Of a stretch of DNA of 64,000 nt, positions 8,452 through 19,634 are shown one piece after another. The stretch is from Zoogloea sp. LCSB751 (GTDB lineage: Bacteria; Pseudomonadota; Gammaproteobacteria; Burkholderiales; Rhodocyclaceae). The stretch covers positions 558,001-622,000 of the forward strand of contig NZ_MWUM01000001.1 of assembly GCF_002028455.1 (NCBI RefSeq), read 5' to 3'. Numbering within the stretch: position 1 is the stretch's first letter; the number at the start of each line of letters is the position of its first letter. Both the position numbers and the translations under genes were made by a program. Under the pieces are notes generated by a model. It was not told where the DNA came from. It was given only the letters and a program-made list of their open reading frames with translations, and did no database searches.

Positions 8452-10391
8452 CGGGGGTGGAAATTCTTGATGGAGTGCTTCAGGCGTTGGAGGGCGGCGG
8501 GGGCGATGCCGGCGCGGCCATAGCGCAGATGGGCGTATTCGGTGGCGATGCGGTTCACGGTGTCGGCCAGTTCAGGGCGTACCCGGGAAACCCGGTCGGC
8601 GTAGTCCTGAGGGCCTTCCCAGGCGGCCCGTGGGTGTCCCGCTGAGGCAAGGCGTTTGCAGAACAGCGACCAGCTGCGGTCCAGGGCGTCTGCTGCCGTG
8701 CGGCGCCGCAGCGCCCACGCCGTCAGCAGGGCCATGACGATGGTGCAGGCGCCACCCATCAGGGCGGTGATCGTCTGCCAGTCGGCGTTGGCTACGCCGA
8801 ACTCGGCGAGCAGTGCTTTCTGGCGGGCCGGATTGTACCCGAGAACCCACTGGTTCCAGCGGTTGTCGAGGGCGTCCAGTTGATTGCGCAGTTCCCGCAG
8901 CCAGGCGAGATCACCGCGTGCCAGCAGGGGGAGACGGTCGCTGCCGGGCAGGGCTGCGGCGAGGCCGCCGTCGATGCGGCGGGGGGCACTGGCGGCAGTC
9001 GGGTCAATCCGTCTCCAGCCCTTTCCGGCGAGCCAGACCTCAGCCCAGGCGTGGGCGTCCGATTGGCGGATCACCAGCGTGCCGTCCACCGGGTTGAGTT
9101 CGCCGCCCTGGTAACCGGTGACGACCCGCGCCGGGACGCCCGCCGCGCGCATGGCGATGACGAAGGCGGAGGCGAAGTGCTCGCAGAAGCCCTGCCTGGT
9201 GTCGAACAGAAAGCTGTCCGCATCGTCGCGGCCCAGGGGCTGCGGGTTCAGGGTGTAGCTCAGGTGGCGCTGGCGGAAATCCGCGATGACCTGCTCGAGG
9301 ATATCCTCGGCGTCCCGGGCAGTCTCTTTAATGTGGGTGCCGAGCGCCTGGGTCCGTGGGTTGCTGCCGGCGGGAAGGGCCAGGGCTTCGCGCAGCGCGC
9401 GGGGCGGGGCGCTGAGGCCGACGGGCGTCTGGGGATAGGACACCAGCGACAGGCGCACCCGGTTGCGTACCGGTTCGGCTGACATCAGCTGGAAGTCGGT
9501 GCCGTAGTGCAGCCCGGGGGCTTCACCGGGGAAGTCGAGGGCCAGCAGCCAGCGTTGGTTGTGGGCCTCAAGGGTCAGCGTGTAAGGGTAGGCGATCCCC
9601 TGGGGAGTGTAGCCCGGACGTGCTTCTGTGCTGCTGAGTCCGGCGCGCCAGCTGCGTCCATCGAAGCGGCTGAGGACGGGGCCGCGCCAGTAGCGTTCCG
9701 AAGGCTGTGGCAATGCGCCGGCGAAGGCGGCCCTGAAGGCGATGTCGCTGGATTCGCTCAGGCGTGCCATATCGCCCGGCGTCATGCTGTCCGAAAGTCC
9801 GCTGACCCGGCTGTAGGCGTCGGCCGGCAATCCCCATAAGGGGCCCTGCACGCGGGGAAAGAGGACGAACAGCACCAGCATCAGGGGCATGCCTTGCAGC
9901 ACCAACCTTGCGGCCGTGGCGATGCGGAGCTGCGGTGCGACGGGATGACCTTCCAGGGCCAGCAGGCTGCCGATGGCCGTCGTCGTGCCGAGCAGGGCGA
10001 GGGCTGCGACGAGCATGCTCTGCTGGTACAGGAACTGGCCGGTCTGCATGAAGAAGCACAACAGCAGTACGGCGCGTCCGTCACGACGGCTGTTCGTCTC
10101 GAGCAGCTTGAGGCTCAGTAGTCCGGCGAGCAGGGCGATCCCCGGATCCTTGCCGAAGAACTGGCGGTACTCCAGCAGAACCAGACCCACCACTGCTGCC
10201 GCCAGGCCGACGAGCAAGGCCCGGTGGGGCAGCGTGCCCTTGCCGAGACTGATGAATGTACGCCAGGTCAGCAGCAACGCGCAGATCGCAGTGATGGCCG
10301 GCGGCAGGTGCAGGGTATGGGGTGCCAGGCTGATGGCGGCACTGCCGATCAGCCAGCCGGCCTGATCGGGGCGTAGACGGGCTTCGGTCAT
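8448..10391 (-). CDS. tgpA: TgpA-like membrane transglutaminase
   Basis: A 647-residue protein with an N-terminal block of about five hydrophobic segments (residues 10-200), a periplasmic transglutaminase-core domain with the Cys-His-Asp triad (TRQGFCEHFASAFVIAMRAAGVPARVVTGYQGGE, then SDAHAWAEVWLAGKGWRRIDPT), another membrane span near 560-580 and a cytoplasmic DUF4129-like tail. In Pseudomonas aeruginosa TgpA is essential, with an envelope role that is not settled. It lies four-base coupled behind the DUF58 and MoxR genes, a conserved trio. Confidence 0.9.
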   Translation of the reverse strand: MTEARLRPDQAGWLIGSAAISLAPHTLHLPPAITAICALLLTWRTFISLGKGTLPHRALLVGLAAAVVGLVLLEYRQFFGKDPGIALLAGLLSLKLLETNSRRDGRAVLLLCFFMQTGQFLYQQSMLVAALALLGTTTAIGSLLALEGHPVAPQLRIATAARLVLQGMPLMLVLFVLFPRVQGPLWGLPADAYSRVSGLSDSMTPGDMARLSESSDIAFRAAFAGALPQPSERYWRGPVLSRFDGRSWRAGLSSTEARPGYTPQGIAYPYTLTLEAHNQRWLLALDFPGEAPGLHYGTDFQLMSAEPVRNRVRLSLVSYPQTPVGLSAPPRALREALALPAGSNPRTQALGTHIKETARDAEDILEQVIADFRQRHLSYTLNPQPLGRDDADSFLFDTRQGFCEHFASAFVIAMRAAGVPARVVTGYQGGELNPVDGTLVIRQSDAHAWAEVWLAGKGWRRIDPTAASAPRRIDGGLAAALPGSDRLPLLARGDLAWLRELRNQLDALDNRWNQWVLGYNPARQKALLAEFGVANADWQTITALMGGACTIVMALLTAWALRRRTAADALDRSWSLFCKRLASAGHPRAAWEGPQDYADRVSRVRPELADTVNRIATEYAHLRYGRAGIAPAALQRLKHSIKNFHPR

Positions 10392-11358
10392 TGGGGATGG
10401 CCGAACAGCGCGAGGGCGGTGAAGCAGGCGTGCCGATGGGGCGCGCCACGGGCGGGGCCGAGCGTCGTGCCGGGGATGCGCAGGCCGTATTCGAGGCCTT
10501 CCTGGTCCGCCTCGATGATCCAGCGTGTCAGGCGGGACAGGCGGGCCTCGGTGTCCAGAGTGGACGGCAAGGTCTGCCAGTCGAGCCAGATGGTGCTGCG
10601 TCCGCCTCCATCGAAAGTCTTGGTACGCCAGGTGCCACCCCGGGCCACCGCTTTCCAGGCCACATGGCGCGGTGAGTCGGCCGGCTGGTGGTGGCGCAGC
10701 CCGGCGAAGTCGTCATGTCCCCTGCCATGGGCTCCGTCGCCGGGCTGCTCGTCCATGCCGTAGGGAAGGGCTGGTGCATGGGCGTCCGGTGCCGGGTAGA
10801 CCAGCCCGCGCATGTCGGGTTGGATGAGGCTCCAGGCGCGGATCAGACCGAGGGGGTAGTAGGTTTCGAGGGTCAGGCGAGGCAGCTGGAGCCAGCCGCG
10901 CCCGGTGGTGGCGATCGCGACGTGCTGCCGGGTCTGACCCGCTGCGGGCAGGTCGAAGCTCTCTGTTGCTGTTGTAGGGGGGGAGTGGGTTGGCCTCAGC
11001 TGGAGTCCCGTGCGGGGACGTGTTCCCGGATTGCCCAGCACGATGCCGAAGCGTGCGGGGGTGCCGCTGAAGACCGGCTCGACGCGGCCTGGAGCGATGC
11101 TCAGGTCCACCACGTTGCGGAAGGCGTGATGAATGCTCATCCAGGCGACGCCGCCGAGCAGGAAGGTCAGGGCATAGCCCAGGCTCAACGAATAGTTGAT
11201 GGACGCCAGCAGCATCACCGCGAGGGTGGCGCCAAGGGCGAGTCCGAAGCGTGTGGGCAGCACGAAGATGCGTCGCTGGCCTAGCGTGATTGGGGCTGCT
11301 TCGGGGCCGCTGACGCGGAACAGCCAACGTTGGAGGGCCGTGTGCAGTGAGGCGGGCT

Positions 11359-11362
<4 letters not shown>
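10388..11362 (-). CDS. DUF58 domain protein partnering the MoxR ATPase
   Basis: The 324-residue protein has two N-terminal hydrophobic segments (about residues 33-75) and a C-terminal DUF58 region with the typical YYPLGLIRAWS and GRGHDDFAGLRHHQPADSPRHVAWK stretches. DUF58 proteins resemble von Willebrand A domains and are substrates or effectors of MoxR AAA+ chaperones. It overlaps both neighbours by four bases (moxR above, tgpA below), so the three genes are translationally coupled. The exact function is not known for any close relative. Confidence 0.88.
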
Positions 11363-12279
<917 letters not shown>

Positions 12280-12456
12280 GGCGCGGGCTTTTTTCAGGCT
12301 GAAGTTCAGGGGATAATGATTCCATAACAGCGCTCTTGGCGCCGTGCTCCACAGACCGGCGTCAAGTCGTGGAGTTCGCGCCGGACAAGGCGTGCGCCGG
12401 AGAGTGCCAGCATTCACGACGTATAACAAAACACTGCGAGAGGCAGGGGAGAGTCT

Positions 12457-13383
12457 ATGACGAGTACCGCATTCATCACGCACCGGGACTGCTGGTTGCA
12501 TAACATGGGTGAGCATCACCCGGAATCCCCGGAGCGTCTCGGCGCGATCAACGACCGGCTGATCGCCGCGGGGCTCGATATGTACCTGGCGTTCCATGAT
12601 GCGCCGCAAGCCACCATCGAACAGCTTTCCCGCGCGCATCCTCGCGAGCATGTCGAGGAACTGCTGGCCAGCGTGCCGGAACATGGCATCCGCCACCTGG
12701 ATCCGGATACGGCCTTGTGCCCCAACACCATGAAGGCGGCGCTGCGGTCTGCTGGGGCCGGGATCTATGCCACCGATCTGGTGCTGTCCGGTCAGGCCGA
12801 GAACGCGTTCTGCGCGATCCGCCCGCCCGGACATCACGCCGAGGCCGGTAAGGCGATGGGCTTCTGTTTCTTCAACAATGTTGCGGTGGCCGCCCGGCAT
12901 GCGCTCGAGGAGCATGGCCTGAAGCGGGTCGCGGTGATCGATTTTGACGTGCATCACGGCAACGGGACCGAGGACATCTTCAAGGACGACCCCCGCGTGC
13001 TGATGGTCAGTATCTTCCAGCACCCGTTCTATCCGTACAGCGGTGCCGACAATCCGGCTCCGAACATGGTCAATGTGCCGATGAAGGCAGGCAGCCGGGG
13101 AGACGTGTTCCGCGAGGTCGTCACCAATATCTGGATGCCGGCCCTGCGTAATCACGCGCCCGAGATGATCTTCATCTCGGCGGGGTTCGATGCACACTAC
13201 GAAGACGACATGGGCTCCCTCGGGCTGGTCGAGGCCGACTACATCTGGGCCACCGAACAGCTCAAGACGGTGGCTGCCGAATGCGCGGGGCGCCGCATCG
13301 TGTCCCTGCTGGAAGGCGGTTATTCGCTGTCATCGCTGGCCCGCAGCGTGGTGGCCCACGTCAAGACGCTGGCGGATCTGTAG
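12457..13383 (+). CDS. Histone deacetylase family amidohydrolase (AcuC/APAH-like)
   Basis: The 308-residue enzyme has the arginase-deacetylase fold signatures: RPPGHHAEAGKAMGFCFFNN (tandem His), VIDFDVHHGNGTEDIF (zinc Asp and His) and FISAGFDAHYEDDMG (second zinc Asp). Members are zinc deacetylases acting on acetylpolyamines, acetyl-lysine or related amides; the substrate here cannot be assigned. It is divergent from moxR across 177 bases and is followed by an intrinsic terminator, so it appears monocistronic. Confidence 0.9.
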   Translation: MTSTAFITHRDCWLHNMGEHHPESPERLGAINDRLIAAGLDMYLAFHDAPQATIEQLSRAHPREHVEELLASVPEHGIRHLDPDTALCPNTMKAALRSAGAGIYATDLVLSGQAENAFCAIRPPGHHAEAGKAMGFCFFNNVAVAARHALEEHGLKRVAVIDFDVHHGNGTEDIFKDDPRVLMVSIFQHPFYPYSGADNPAPNMVNVPMKAGSRGDVFREVVTNIWMPALRNHAPEMIFISAGFDAHYEDDMGSLGLVEADYIWATEQLKTVAAECAGRRIVSLLEGGYSLSSLARSVVAHVKTLADL

Positions 13384-13400
13384 TCCGGCGGGCTATCGGT

Positions 13401-13428
13401 AAGGCCCCGCTGCGGCGGGGTTTCCTTT
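13401..13428 (+). terminator. Intrinsic terminator after the deacetylase gene
   Basis: A GC stem CCCCGC / GCGGGG with loop TGCG is followed by TTTCCTTTT. It lies 18 bases past the deacetylase stop and before dapA. Confidence 0.75.
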
Positions 13429-13548
13429 TGGCGGCCGGCGGACTTCGTCACGGTCGTGCCTGCCTTTTGGTAACCACTGGTTGCACCCGTCTATTCTTCG
13501 CGAAGTGATTGGGTACAATACTCAACTTTCCCTCTCCAGCACTAGCTC

Positions 13549-14427
13549 ATGATTACCGGTTCGATTGTCGCCATCGTTACCCCGATGCTCGAAGATGGCA
13601 GCCTGGATATTTCCCGTTTCCGCAGCCTCATCGACTTCCACGTCAAGGAAGGCACCGATGGCATCGTCGTCGTCGGCACCACCGGCGAATCGCCTACGGT
13701 GGACGTCGAAGAGCACTGCGAGCTCATCCGTGTTGCCGTCGAGCATGCCGCTGGACGCATTCCCATCATCGCCGGGACGGGTGCGAATTCCACCCGCGAA
13801 GCCATCGAGCTGAGCGAATTCGCGCGTGAGGCCGGCGCGATCGCCAGCCTGTCGGTCGTGCCTTATTACAACCGCCCGACCCAGGAAGGCCTGTACCGGC
13901 ACTTCCGCGCCATCGCCGAGGCGAGCCCGTTGCCGATGATCCTCTACAACGTGCCGGGGCGTACCGTGGCGGACATGTCCAACGACACCGCACTGCGCCT
14001 GGCCGAGATTCCGAACATCATCGGCATCAAGGACGCCACCGGTAACATCGACCGCGCCTGTGACCTGATCGCCCGTGCTCCGAAGGATTTCGCGCTGTAT
14101 ACCGGCGACGACATGACGGCCCTGGCCTTCATCCTGCTGGGTGGTCACGGCACGATCTCCGTCACCGCCAACGTGGCGCCGCGCCTGATGCACGAACTGT
14201 GCGTCGCGGCTGCTGCCGGCGATGGTGTGCGCGCCCGCGAGATCAACGCCAAATTGGTTGGTCTGCATCGCCACCTGTTTTGTGAAGCCAATCCGATCCC
14301 CGTCAAGTGGGCGGTCGAACAGATGGGTCTCATCGATTCCGGTATCCGCCTGCCGCTGACTCGCCTTACCGAGGCCTGTCACGAGCGCGTGCGTGACGCG
14401 ATGCGTCAGGCCGGCCTCGAAGTTTGA
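13549..14427 (+). CDS. dapA: 4-hydroxy-tetrahydrodipicolinate synthase
   Basis: The 292-residue lyase condenses pyruvate with aspartate semialdehyde, the first committed step to lysine and diaminopimelate. It begins [13 protein letters not shown] and contains the substrate loop [11 protein letters not shown], the catalytic tyrosine region ([18 protein letters not shown]) and the Schiff-base lysine ([11 protein letters not shown], about Lys161). The bamC lipoprotein gene follows after 29 bases, a pairing common in Proteobacteria. Confidence 0.96.
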   Translation: MITGSIVAIVTPMLEDGSLDISRFRSLIDFHVKEGTDGIVVVGTTGESPTVDVEEHCELIRVAVEHAAGRIPIIAGTGANSTREAIELSEFAREAGAIASLSVVPYYNRPTQEGLYRHFRAIAEASPLPMILYNVPGRTVADMSNDTALRLAEIPNIIGIKDATGNIDRACDLIARAPKDFALYTGDDMTALAFILLGGHGTISVTANVAPRLMHELCVAAAAGDGVRAREINAKLVGLHRHLFCEANPIPVKWAVEQMGLIDSGIRLPLTRLTEACHERVRDAMRQAGLEV

Positions 14428-14456
14428 GTTTGTCTTTCCCATCCCGAGGGTTACGC

Positions 14457-15629
14457 ATGCATAGCAGAAAGCTGGCTTCCGGTTCGGCAATCGTCGTCAC
14501 GACGATTGCGCTGGCCGGTTGCTCCGGTTCCTTGCTGGAATCGAAGAAGATCGATTACAAGAGTGCGGCATCTGCCGCCACGCTGCCTTCGCTGGAGGTT
14601 CCGCCCGATCTCACCACGCCCGCCGCGGACGATCGCTATGCCGTTCCGGACCTGAATCCCAAGGGTTCCGCCACGTTCTCAGCCTACAACGCGGAGCGCG
14701 GCGGACAAGCCGGAGCTACGGCGGGTGCCAAGCCTGCTGCAACGGTGGTCGCCCCCCAGTCGATCGACAAGATGCGCATCGAGCGCTCCGGTAGCCAGCG
14801 TTGGCTGGTTGTGCCGGGTACGGCTGACAAGCTGTGGCCGCAGGTCCGTGAGTTCTGGCAGGAAAACGGTTTCCTGCTGAATGTCGATCGCCCGGAGATC
14901 GGTGTGATGGAAACCGACTGGGCCGAGAATCGTGCCAAGATCGATAGTGACATCATTCGCCGTACGCTTGGAAAGGTGCTCGACGGCCTCTATTCGACCC
15001 CCGAACGCGACAAATTCCGTACCCGCCTGGAAACGGGCAGCGAGTCTGGTTCGGTCGAGATCTACATCAGCCACCGCGGGATGGTGGAGATCTATCCGAA
15101 CGAGGCCAAGGACCGCACGATCTGGCAAGCGCGTCCGGCGGATCCCGAACTGGAGGCAGAATTCCTGCAGCGCCTGATGATTCGTCTTGGTGCCGACGAA
15201 ACGCGCGCCAAGGCGCAGATCGCTGCGGCGCCAGTCGCCGACAAGGCGAAGCTGCAAAGTGCGTCCGGTGGCGCCTCGGTGCTGCAGGTGCAGGAAGGTT
15301 TCGATCGTGCGTGGCGGCGAGTGGGTCTGGCCCTCGATCGGGTCGGCTTCACGGTGGAAGACCGGGATCGTTCCCAGGGCATCTACTACGTGCGCTACGT
15401 GGATCCGGAGGCCGACGCCAAGAAGAAGGGCGACGAGGGCCTGCTGGCCAAGCTGGCTTTCTGGCGTAGCGAGACCAAGCCGTCGATCCAGACAGGCAAC
15501 CAGTACCGCATCTACGTGAAGGGCAGCGATGCAGGTTCGTCGGTCCAGGTGCTGACCCGCGAAGGCGGTACGGACACGTCCGATTCCGCTCGCAAGATCC
15601 TCGGGCTGTTGTTCGAGCAGCTCAAGTAA
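14457..15629 (+). CDS. bamC: BamC outer membrane assembly lipoprotein
   Basis: A 390-residue lipoprotein with a lipobox (IALAGC, Cys22) followed by the unstructured BamC N-terminal segment (LPSLEVPPDLTTP, which binds BamD in Escherichia coli) and two helix-grip domains separated near residue 270. It is an accessory of the BAM complex that inserts beta-barrel proteins. The ATG at 14457 is chosen because it begins the signal peptide; an upstream in-frame ATG overlaps dapA. An intrinsic terminator follows. Confidence 0.9.
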   Translation: MHSRKLASGSAIVVTTIALAGCSGSLLESKKIDYKSAASAATLPSLEVPPDLTTPAADDRYAVPDLNPKGSATFSAYNAERGGQAGATAGAKPAATVVAPQSIDKMRIERSGSQRWLVVPGTADKLWPQVREFWQENGFLLNVDRPEIGVMETDWAENRAKIDSDIIRRTLGKVLDGLYSTPERDKFRTRLETGSESGSVEIYISHRGMVEIYPNEAKDRTIWQARPADPELEAEFLQRLMIRLGADETRAKAQIAAAPVADKAKLQSASGGASVLQVQEGFDRAWRRVGLALDRVGFTVEDRDRSQGIYYVRYVDPEADAKKKGDEGLLAKLAFWRSETKPSIQTGNQYRIYVKGSDAGSSVQVLTREGGTDTSDSARKILGLLFEQLK

Positions 15630-15652
15630 ATCTTGTTGTTGCGTGCTGTTAC

Positions 15653-15683
15653 AAAAATGCCGGGACTGCCCCGGCATTTTTTT
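15653..15683 (+). terminator. Intrinsic terminator of dapA-bamC
   Basis: The stem TGCCGGG / CCCGGCA (15658-15664 and 15670-15676) with a five-base loop is followed by a run of seven T. It lies 24 bases after the bamC stop. Confidence 0.9.
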
Positions 15684-15741
15684 GCCCTGCCTGTATCAAC
15701 TGCAGAGGCCTTTGATGGGAAAGCCCAAAAAGGCAACAAAA

Positions 15742-15766
15742 AAGCCAACCCGCAGGTTGGCTTTTC
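15742..15766 (-). terminator. Intrinsic terminator of the Ala-rich lipoprotein gene
   Basis: The stem AGCCAACC / GGTTGGCT is followed on the minus strand by a T-rich tract (TTTTTTG). It sits 22 bases past the stop of the minus-strand gene at 15788. Confidence 0.85.
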
Positions 15767-15787
15767 TTGCTTCCCGAGAAAGCTTGA

Positions 15788-16033
15788 TTACTTCTTTTCA
15801 GCGGGAGCAGCAGCAGCGTCAGCCGGCTTGGCAGCGTCAGCAGCCGGAGCAGCAGCGTCAGCGGGCTTGGCAGCGTCAGCAGCCGGAGCAGCGGCGGGAG
15901 CTTCAGCGGGAGCCGGAGCGGCGGCAGGAGCTGCAGCGGGAGCCGGAGCTTCAACGGGCTTCGGCTCTTCCTTCTTGCCGCAAGCGGAAACAGCGAGTGC
16001 AACGAGAGCAGCAACCAGGAGAGATTGTTTCAT
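15788..16033 (-). CDS. Small Ala/Pro-rich predicted lipoprotein with internal tandem repeats
   Basis: This 81-residue product has a lipoprotein leader with lipobox-like AVSAC (Cys18), then GKKEEPKPVE and an extremely Ala/Pro-rich tail built from repeats such as ADAAKPADAAAP. No enzymatic domain is present. Comparable lipoproteins occur in many Betaproteobacteria with no known role; a periplasmic spacer-like function is possible. An ATG with a GGGAAATC leader and a good downstream terminator support it as a real single-gene unit. Confidence 0.7.
   Translation of the reverse strand: MKQSLLVAALVALAVSACGKKEEPKPVEAPAPAAAPAAAPAPAEAPAAAPAADAAKPADAAAPAADAAKPADAAAAPAEKK
15827..15904. repeat. 39-bp tandem duplication inside the Ala-rich lipoprotein gene
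   Basis: The sequence CTTGGCAGCGTCAGCAGCC starts at 15827 and recurs at 15866, a period of 39 bases (13 codons). The repeat keeps the reading frame and encodes the ADAAKPADAAA units, so copy number could vary by slippage without breaking the gene. Confidence 0.75.
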
Positions 16034-16206
16034 TGTTGATTTCCCTTATCGATAAATGAAGTACAACAACCTAAATGTAGGAGCAATCAGGTGGGGGACC
16101 CGATCTGGTTCGAATGCTATCACGGACGAAGTGCTTGAATAAAGACATTGTTGCGTTGCCGCAACAGGGATAAGCACTTGTCAAGCCATTAAATCAAACT
16201 TCTGCC

Positions 16207-17337
16207 TTATTCCATCAGCGATTTTGATGGATGTGCAAAGCCGCAGCAGTACCAGTCATACAGCAGGGCCAGGCCTTCTTCGGACAGGCCGACGACGGAA
16301 TCGAGCCGGCGCTGATCTGCCAGGCTTTGCAGGATTGCATGGTCTTCCTCGTCGACCGGAACCGGCTCGCCGTTCAGGAAGAAGCGCCCACCGGAAAACA
16401 GGAGCAGGCTGCGTGCATCGAGCCGGTAGCCGTCGGCCAGACAGGCGGCGACGAATTCCTCGTGCTCCAGGGGCTCGTCGGGGCAGTCGAAAAACACGTG
16501 GGGCTTGGGCTCGGTGAGATAGCCGCCAAGGAAGTCACGTACGTCCTCACGGTTCCAGGTGATGCGCTTGAGGGTGTCGACCACCCGGTCGATCATCGCG
16601 TCGCCGATTTCGGCTGAATGGGGCTGGCGCTGCAGGTCCGGATCGGCATAGATGCCGTCCAGCTGGATCGTCTCCTGCAGGTAGCCCATGAACTGCTGGG
16701 CGAGTTCCTGGGACGTCGGCGAGCGAAAACCGATCGAGTAGGTGGTGCATTCGCCGATGGCGATGCCGTTGTGAGCCCAGTGCGGCGGCAGGTAGAGCAT
16801 GTCGCCGGATTCCAGCACCCAGTCGTAAACGGGCTGGAAGTTCTGCAGGATCTTCAGCGGTGCATCCTCGACGAGGCTGCGGTCGTCCTGGTTGCTGATC
16901 AGCCAGCGGCGCTGGCCGATGCCCTGCAGCAGGAACACGTCGTAGTTGTCGAAGTGCGGGCCGACGCCGCCGCCGTCGATGGCGTAGCTGACCATCAGGT
17001 CATCGAGGCGTGCCTGGGGGATGAAGTCGAAACGGTGCAGCAGATCGTCGCCATCCGGGCAGAACAGGTTGAGGCCTTGCACCAGCACTGTCCATGGCTG
17101 CTTCTTGCGGCGCAGGTCGGACGCTTTCTGTGGGCCGTGGATGACTTCCCAGGAGCGGTTGTCGTGGGTGACGTAGCGGGACTCCACGTCGGCATCGCGG
17201 GCCAGTTCGAAGAGCTCGTCCTTGGTCACGACGCCGGTGAAGCCGGGAACTGCCTGGCGGATCAGCAGCGGTTTCTTTTGCCAGTATTCGGCGAGGAATT
17301 CCTCCGCCGTCAGGCCGCCCAGAAGTGTAGAGATCAT
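16207..17337 (-). CDS. roxA: RoxA/YcfD-type ribosomal protein L16 arginine hydroxylase
   Basis: A 376-residue JmjC/cupin dioxygenase. The Fe(II) facial triad is visible as [14 protein letters not shown] (HxD) plus a distal His in [12 protein letters not shown]. The N-terminus ([25 protein letters not shown]) and the C-terminal winged-helix part match the family. It hydroxylates an arginine of ribosomal protein L16 using 2-oxoglutarate and O2. I chose ATG 17337; a very long frame upstream crosses rlmD. rlmD diverges only 78 bases away, giving two rRNA/ribosome-modifying genes sharing a control region. Confidence 0.93.
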   Translation of the reverse strand: MISTLLGGLTAEEFLAEYWQKKPLLIRQAVPGFTGVVTKDELFELARDADVESRYVTHDNRSWEVIHGPQKASDLRRKKQPWTVLVQGLNLFCPDGDDLLHRFDFIPQARLDDLMVSYAIDGGGVGPHFDNYDVFLLQGIGQRRWLISNQDDRSLVEDAPLKILQNFQPVYDWVLESGDMLYLPPHWAHNGIAIGECTTYSIGFRSPTSQELAQQFMGYLQETIQLDGIYADPDLQRQPHSAEIGDAMIDRVVDTLKRITWNREDVRDFLGGYLTEPKPHVFFDCPDEPLEHEEFVAACLADGYRLDARSLLLFSGGRFFLNGEPVPVDEEDHAILQSLADQRRLDSVVGLSEEGLALLYDWYCCGFAHPSKSLME

Positions 17338-17415
17338 CGCGAGATTATAGCCGTTCGCCTTGCAAAGGCCGGTCCCGCCGCTAAAATGGCGCCCTTCATT
17401 TCTGGACTCCCGGCC

Positions 17416-18714
17416 ATGCGCGAAGCGGTCATCGAATCCCTCGACCACGAGGGGCGCGGCGTTACCCACCTCGACGGAAAGACGATCTTCATCGAAGGTG
17501 CCTTGCCGGGCGAGCGGGTGACCTTCACGTCCCACAAGGTCAAGCCGAACTACGAACTGGCGGATGCGGACCGTGTCCTGAAATCCAGCTCTCAGCGCGT
17601 CGTGCCGCTCTGCAAGCATTTCGGCGTCTGCGGTGGCTGCAGCATGCAGCACCTGGAGTCGGGCGCCCAGGTGGCCGCGAAGCAGCGTGTGCTGGAAAAC
17701 GCCCTGTGGCACATCGGCCGTGCGAAGCCCGACGTGCTTTATCCGCCCATCGTCGGGCCGGCCTGGGGCTACCGTTATCGGGCGCGCCTTACCGTGCGCC
17801 TGGTGCCGAGCAAGGGCGGCGTCCTGATCGGTTTCCACGAGCGCCGCAGCAGCTACGTGGCGCCGATGGAGAGCTGCGCGATCCTGCCCCCGCATGTGTC
17901 GGACATGGTGCCGCGCCTGCGCGAGCTGGTGGCCGGCCTGTCCGTGCCCGACCGGCTGCCGCAGATCGAGATTGCCGTTGGCGAGGGGATCACGGTCTTG
18001 GTGTTCCGGCACATCGTGCCGCTCAGCAAGGCCGATACGGCGCGCCTGAAGGCCTTCGCCGAGGCCGAGCAGGTGCAGGTGTGGCTGCAGCCGAGCGGGC
18101 CGGACTCGGCCCATCGCCTGCATCCCGCCGAGGCGCCCGGGCTGGCCTATACCTTGCCGGAGTTCGGTGTGTCGATGGCCTTCCGGCCGACCGACTTCAC
18201 GCAGGTCAATATGTGGATCAACCGTGTGCTGATGCGGCGCTCGATGCAGTTGCTCGATCCACGGCCCGGTGAGCGCATTGCTGACCTGTTCTGCGGCCTC
18301 GGCAACTTCAGCTTGCCGATCGCCGCGCTGGGTGCCCACGTGGTCGGCGTTGAAGGCAGTGAGACGCTGGTCCGCCGCGCTGGTGAGAATGCGGCTGCGA
18401 ATGGCCTCGCCGAGCGTTGCCAGTTCTACGCCGCCAATCTCTTCGAGGCCACCGAGGACAGCCTGGCCGCCCTCGGCCATCTGGACAAGATGCTCATCGA
18501 CCCGCCGCGGGAGGGTGCCATCGCGGTGGTCAAGGCACTTGGCGAACAGGCACCGAAGCGCATCGTCTATGTGTCCTGCAACCCGGCCACGCTGGCCCGC
18601 GATACCGCGGTGCTGATCAAGGAGAAGGGCTATCGGCTGAAGGGCGCGGGCATCGCCAACATGTTCCCGCAGACTTCCCATGTGGAGTCCATCGCGCTGT
18701 TCGAGCGGGACTGA
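17416..18714 (+). CDS. rlmD: 23S rRNA (uracil-1939-C5)-methyltransferase RlmD
   Basis: The 432-residue enzyme has an N-terminal TRAM-like domain ([22 protein letters not shown]), a [4Fe-4S] cysteine set ([15 protein letters not shown] plus MESCAIL) and a SAM domain ([16 protein letters not shown]) with the catalytic cysteine in [12 protein letters not shown]. It methylates U1939 in 23S rRNA. I prefer ATG 17416 ([13 protein letters not shown]); an in-frame ATG at 17386 would add ten residues. It converges on the Bax-inhibitor gene across a bidirectional terminator. Confidence 0.94.
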   Translation: MREAVIESLDHEGRGVTHLDGKTIFIEGALPGERVTFTSHKVKPNYELADADRVLKSSSQRVVPLCKHFGVCGGCSMQHLESGAQVAAKQRVLENALWHIGRAKPDVLYPPIVGPAWGYRYRARLTVRLVPSKGGVLIGFHERRSSYVAPMESCAILPPHVSDMVPRLRELVAGLSVPDRLPQIEIAVGEGITVLVFRHIVPLSKADTARLKAFAEAEQVQVWLQPSGPDSAHRLHPAEAPGLAYTLPEFGVSMAFRPTDFTQVNMWINRVLMRRSMQLLDPRPGERIADLFCGLGNFSLPIAALGAHVVGVEGSETLVRRAGENAAANGLAERCQFYAANLFEATEDSLAALGHLDKMLIDPPREGAIAVVKALGEQAPKRIVYVSCNPATLARDTAVLIKEKGYRLKGAGIANMFPQTSHVESIALFERD

Positions 18715-18737
18715 GCATTCCGGACGAAGGTACAAGC

Positions 18738-18766
18738 AAAAACCCCCGGCATGCCGGGGGTTTTTG
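18738..18766. terminator. Bidirectional intrinsic terminator between rlmD and the Bax-inhibitor gene
   Basis: CCCCCGGCATGCCGGGGG forms a perfect stem with AAAAA before and TTTTT after it, so it can terminate transcription from both converging genes. Confidence 0.93.
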
Positions 18767-18791
18767 CTGATCCTCACGATGCCGACGACGC

Positions 18792-19478
18792 TCAGTCGCG
18801 TTCGCCGGTGAAGGACATGATCAGGTGCAGCAGGCTGACGAACACGTTGTAGATGTCCAGGTACACCGCCAGCGTGGCGGTCACGTAGTTGGTCTCGCCG
18901 CCCTGCACGATGTTGCTGATGTCGTACAGGATGTAGCCCGAGAACAGCAGCACCACGACCGCCGAGATGACCAGCTGCAGCACCGGCATCTGCAGGAAGA
19001 TGTTGGCCACCATGGCGATCAGCACGACCACCAGGCCGACGGTCAGGAACTTGCCCATGTTGCTGAAATCGCGCTTGGAGACGCTGGCGATGCCCGCCAT
19101 GGTCGCGAAGATGGCCGCGGTGCCGCCACCGGCCAGTGCGATCATCGAGCCGCCGTTGGAGAAACCGAGCGCCACCTGCAGGATGCGCGACAGCATCAGG
19201 CCCATGAAGAAGGTGAAGGCCAGCAGCAGGGCTACGCCAACGCCGCTGTTCTTGTTTTTCTCGATCCCATAGAAAAAGGCGAAGGAGATGCCCATGAAGA
19301 GCAGGAAGCTCACCAGCGGGCTGCCCGCCAGGAACGAGAACTGCATTTGTACGCCGATCAGCGCACCGGCAACGGTCGGCACCATGGAAAGTGCGAGCAG
19401 CAGATAGGTGTTGCGCAGCACGCGGTTGGCGCCTTGCGACAAAACCCGCGTTTGCTGACCGTAAGTGTCGAGTTGCAT
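18792..19478 (-). CDS. Bax inhibitor-1 / YccA family membrane protein
   Basis: The 228-residue protein is almost entirely hydrophobic, with about seven transmembrane segments (first near 24-44, last near 200-222). It carries family features: a cytoplasmic N-terminus with QTRVLSQGANRVLRNTYLLLALSM and a C-terminal acidic pore region (AVYLDIYNVFVSLLHLIMSFTGERD). Bacterial relatives are pH-gated calcium leak channels or FtsH modulators (YccA). No partner genes are adjacent. Confidence 0.9.
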   Translation of the reverse strand: MQLDTYGQQTRVLSQGANRVLRNTYLLLALSMVPTVAGALIGVQMQFSFLAGSPLVSFLLFMGISFAFFYGIEKNKNSGVGVALLLAFTFFMGLMLSRILQVALGFSNGGSMIALAGGGTAAIFATMAGIASVSKRDFSNMGKFLTVGLVVVLIAMVANIFLQMPVLQLVISAVVVLLFSGYILYDISNIVQGGETNYVTATLAVYLDIYNVFVSLLHLIMSFTGERD

Positions 19479-19634
19479 GTAAATCCTCCAGATGACATGA
19501 GCAGGATGGCCTGCACCGACTGAGAGTAGCGAAGACCCCTGGAAGTTTCAACCGTGGTTCGATTTCACGCGGCTTGGCGAAACGGGCACCCATGTTAGAA
19601 TGCGCGCCCTGCATATGCGCAGCGGCAATGCATC

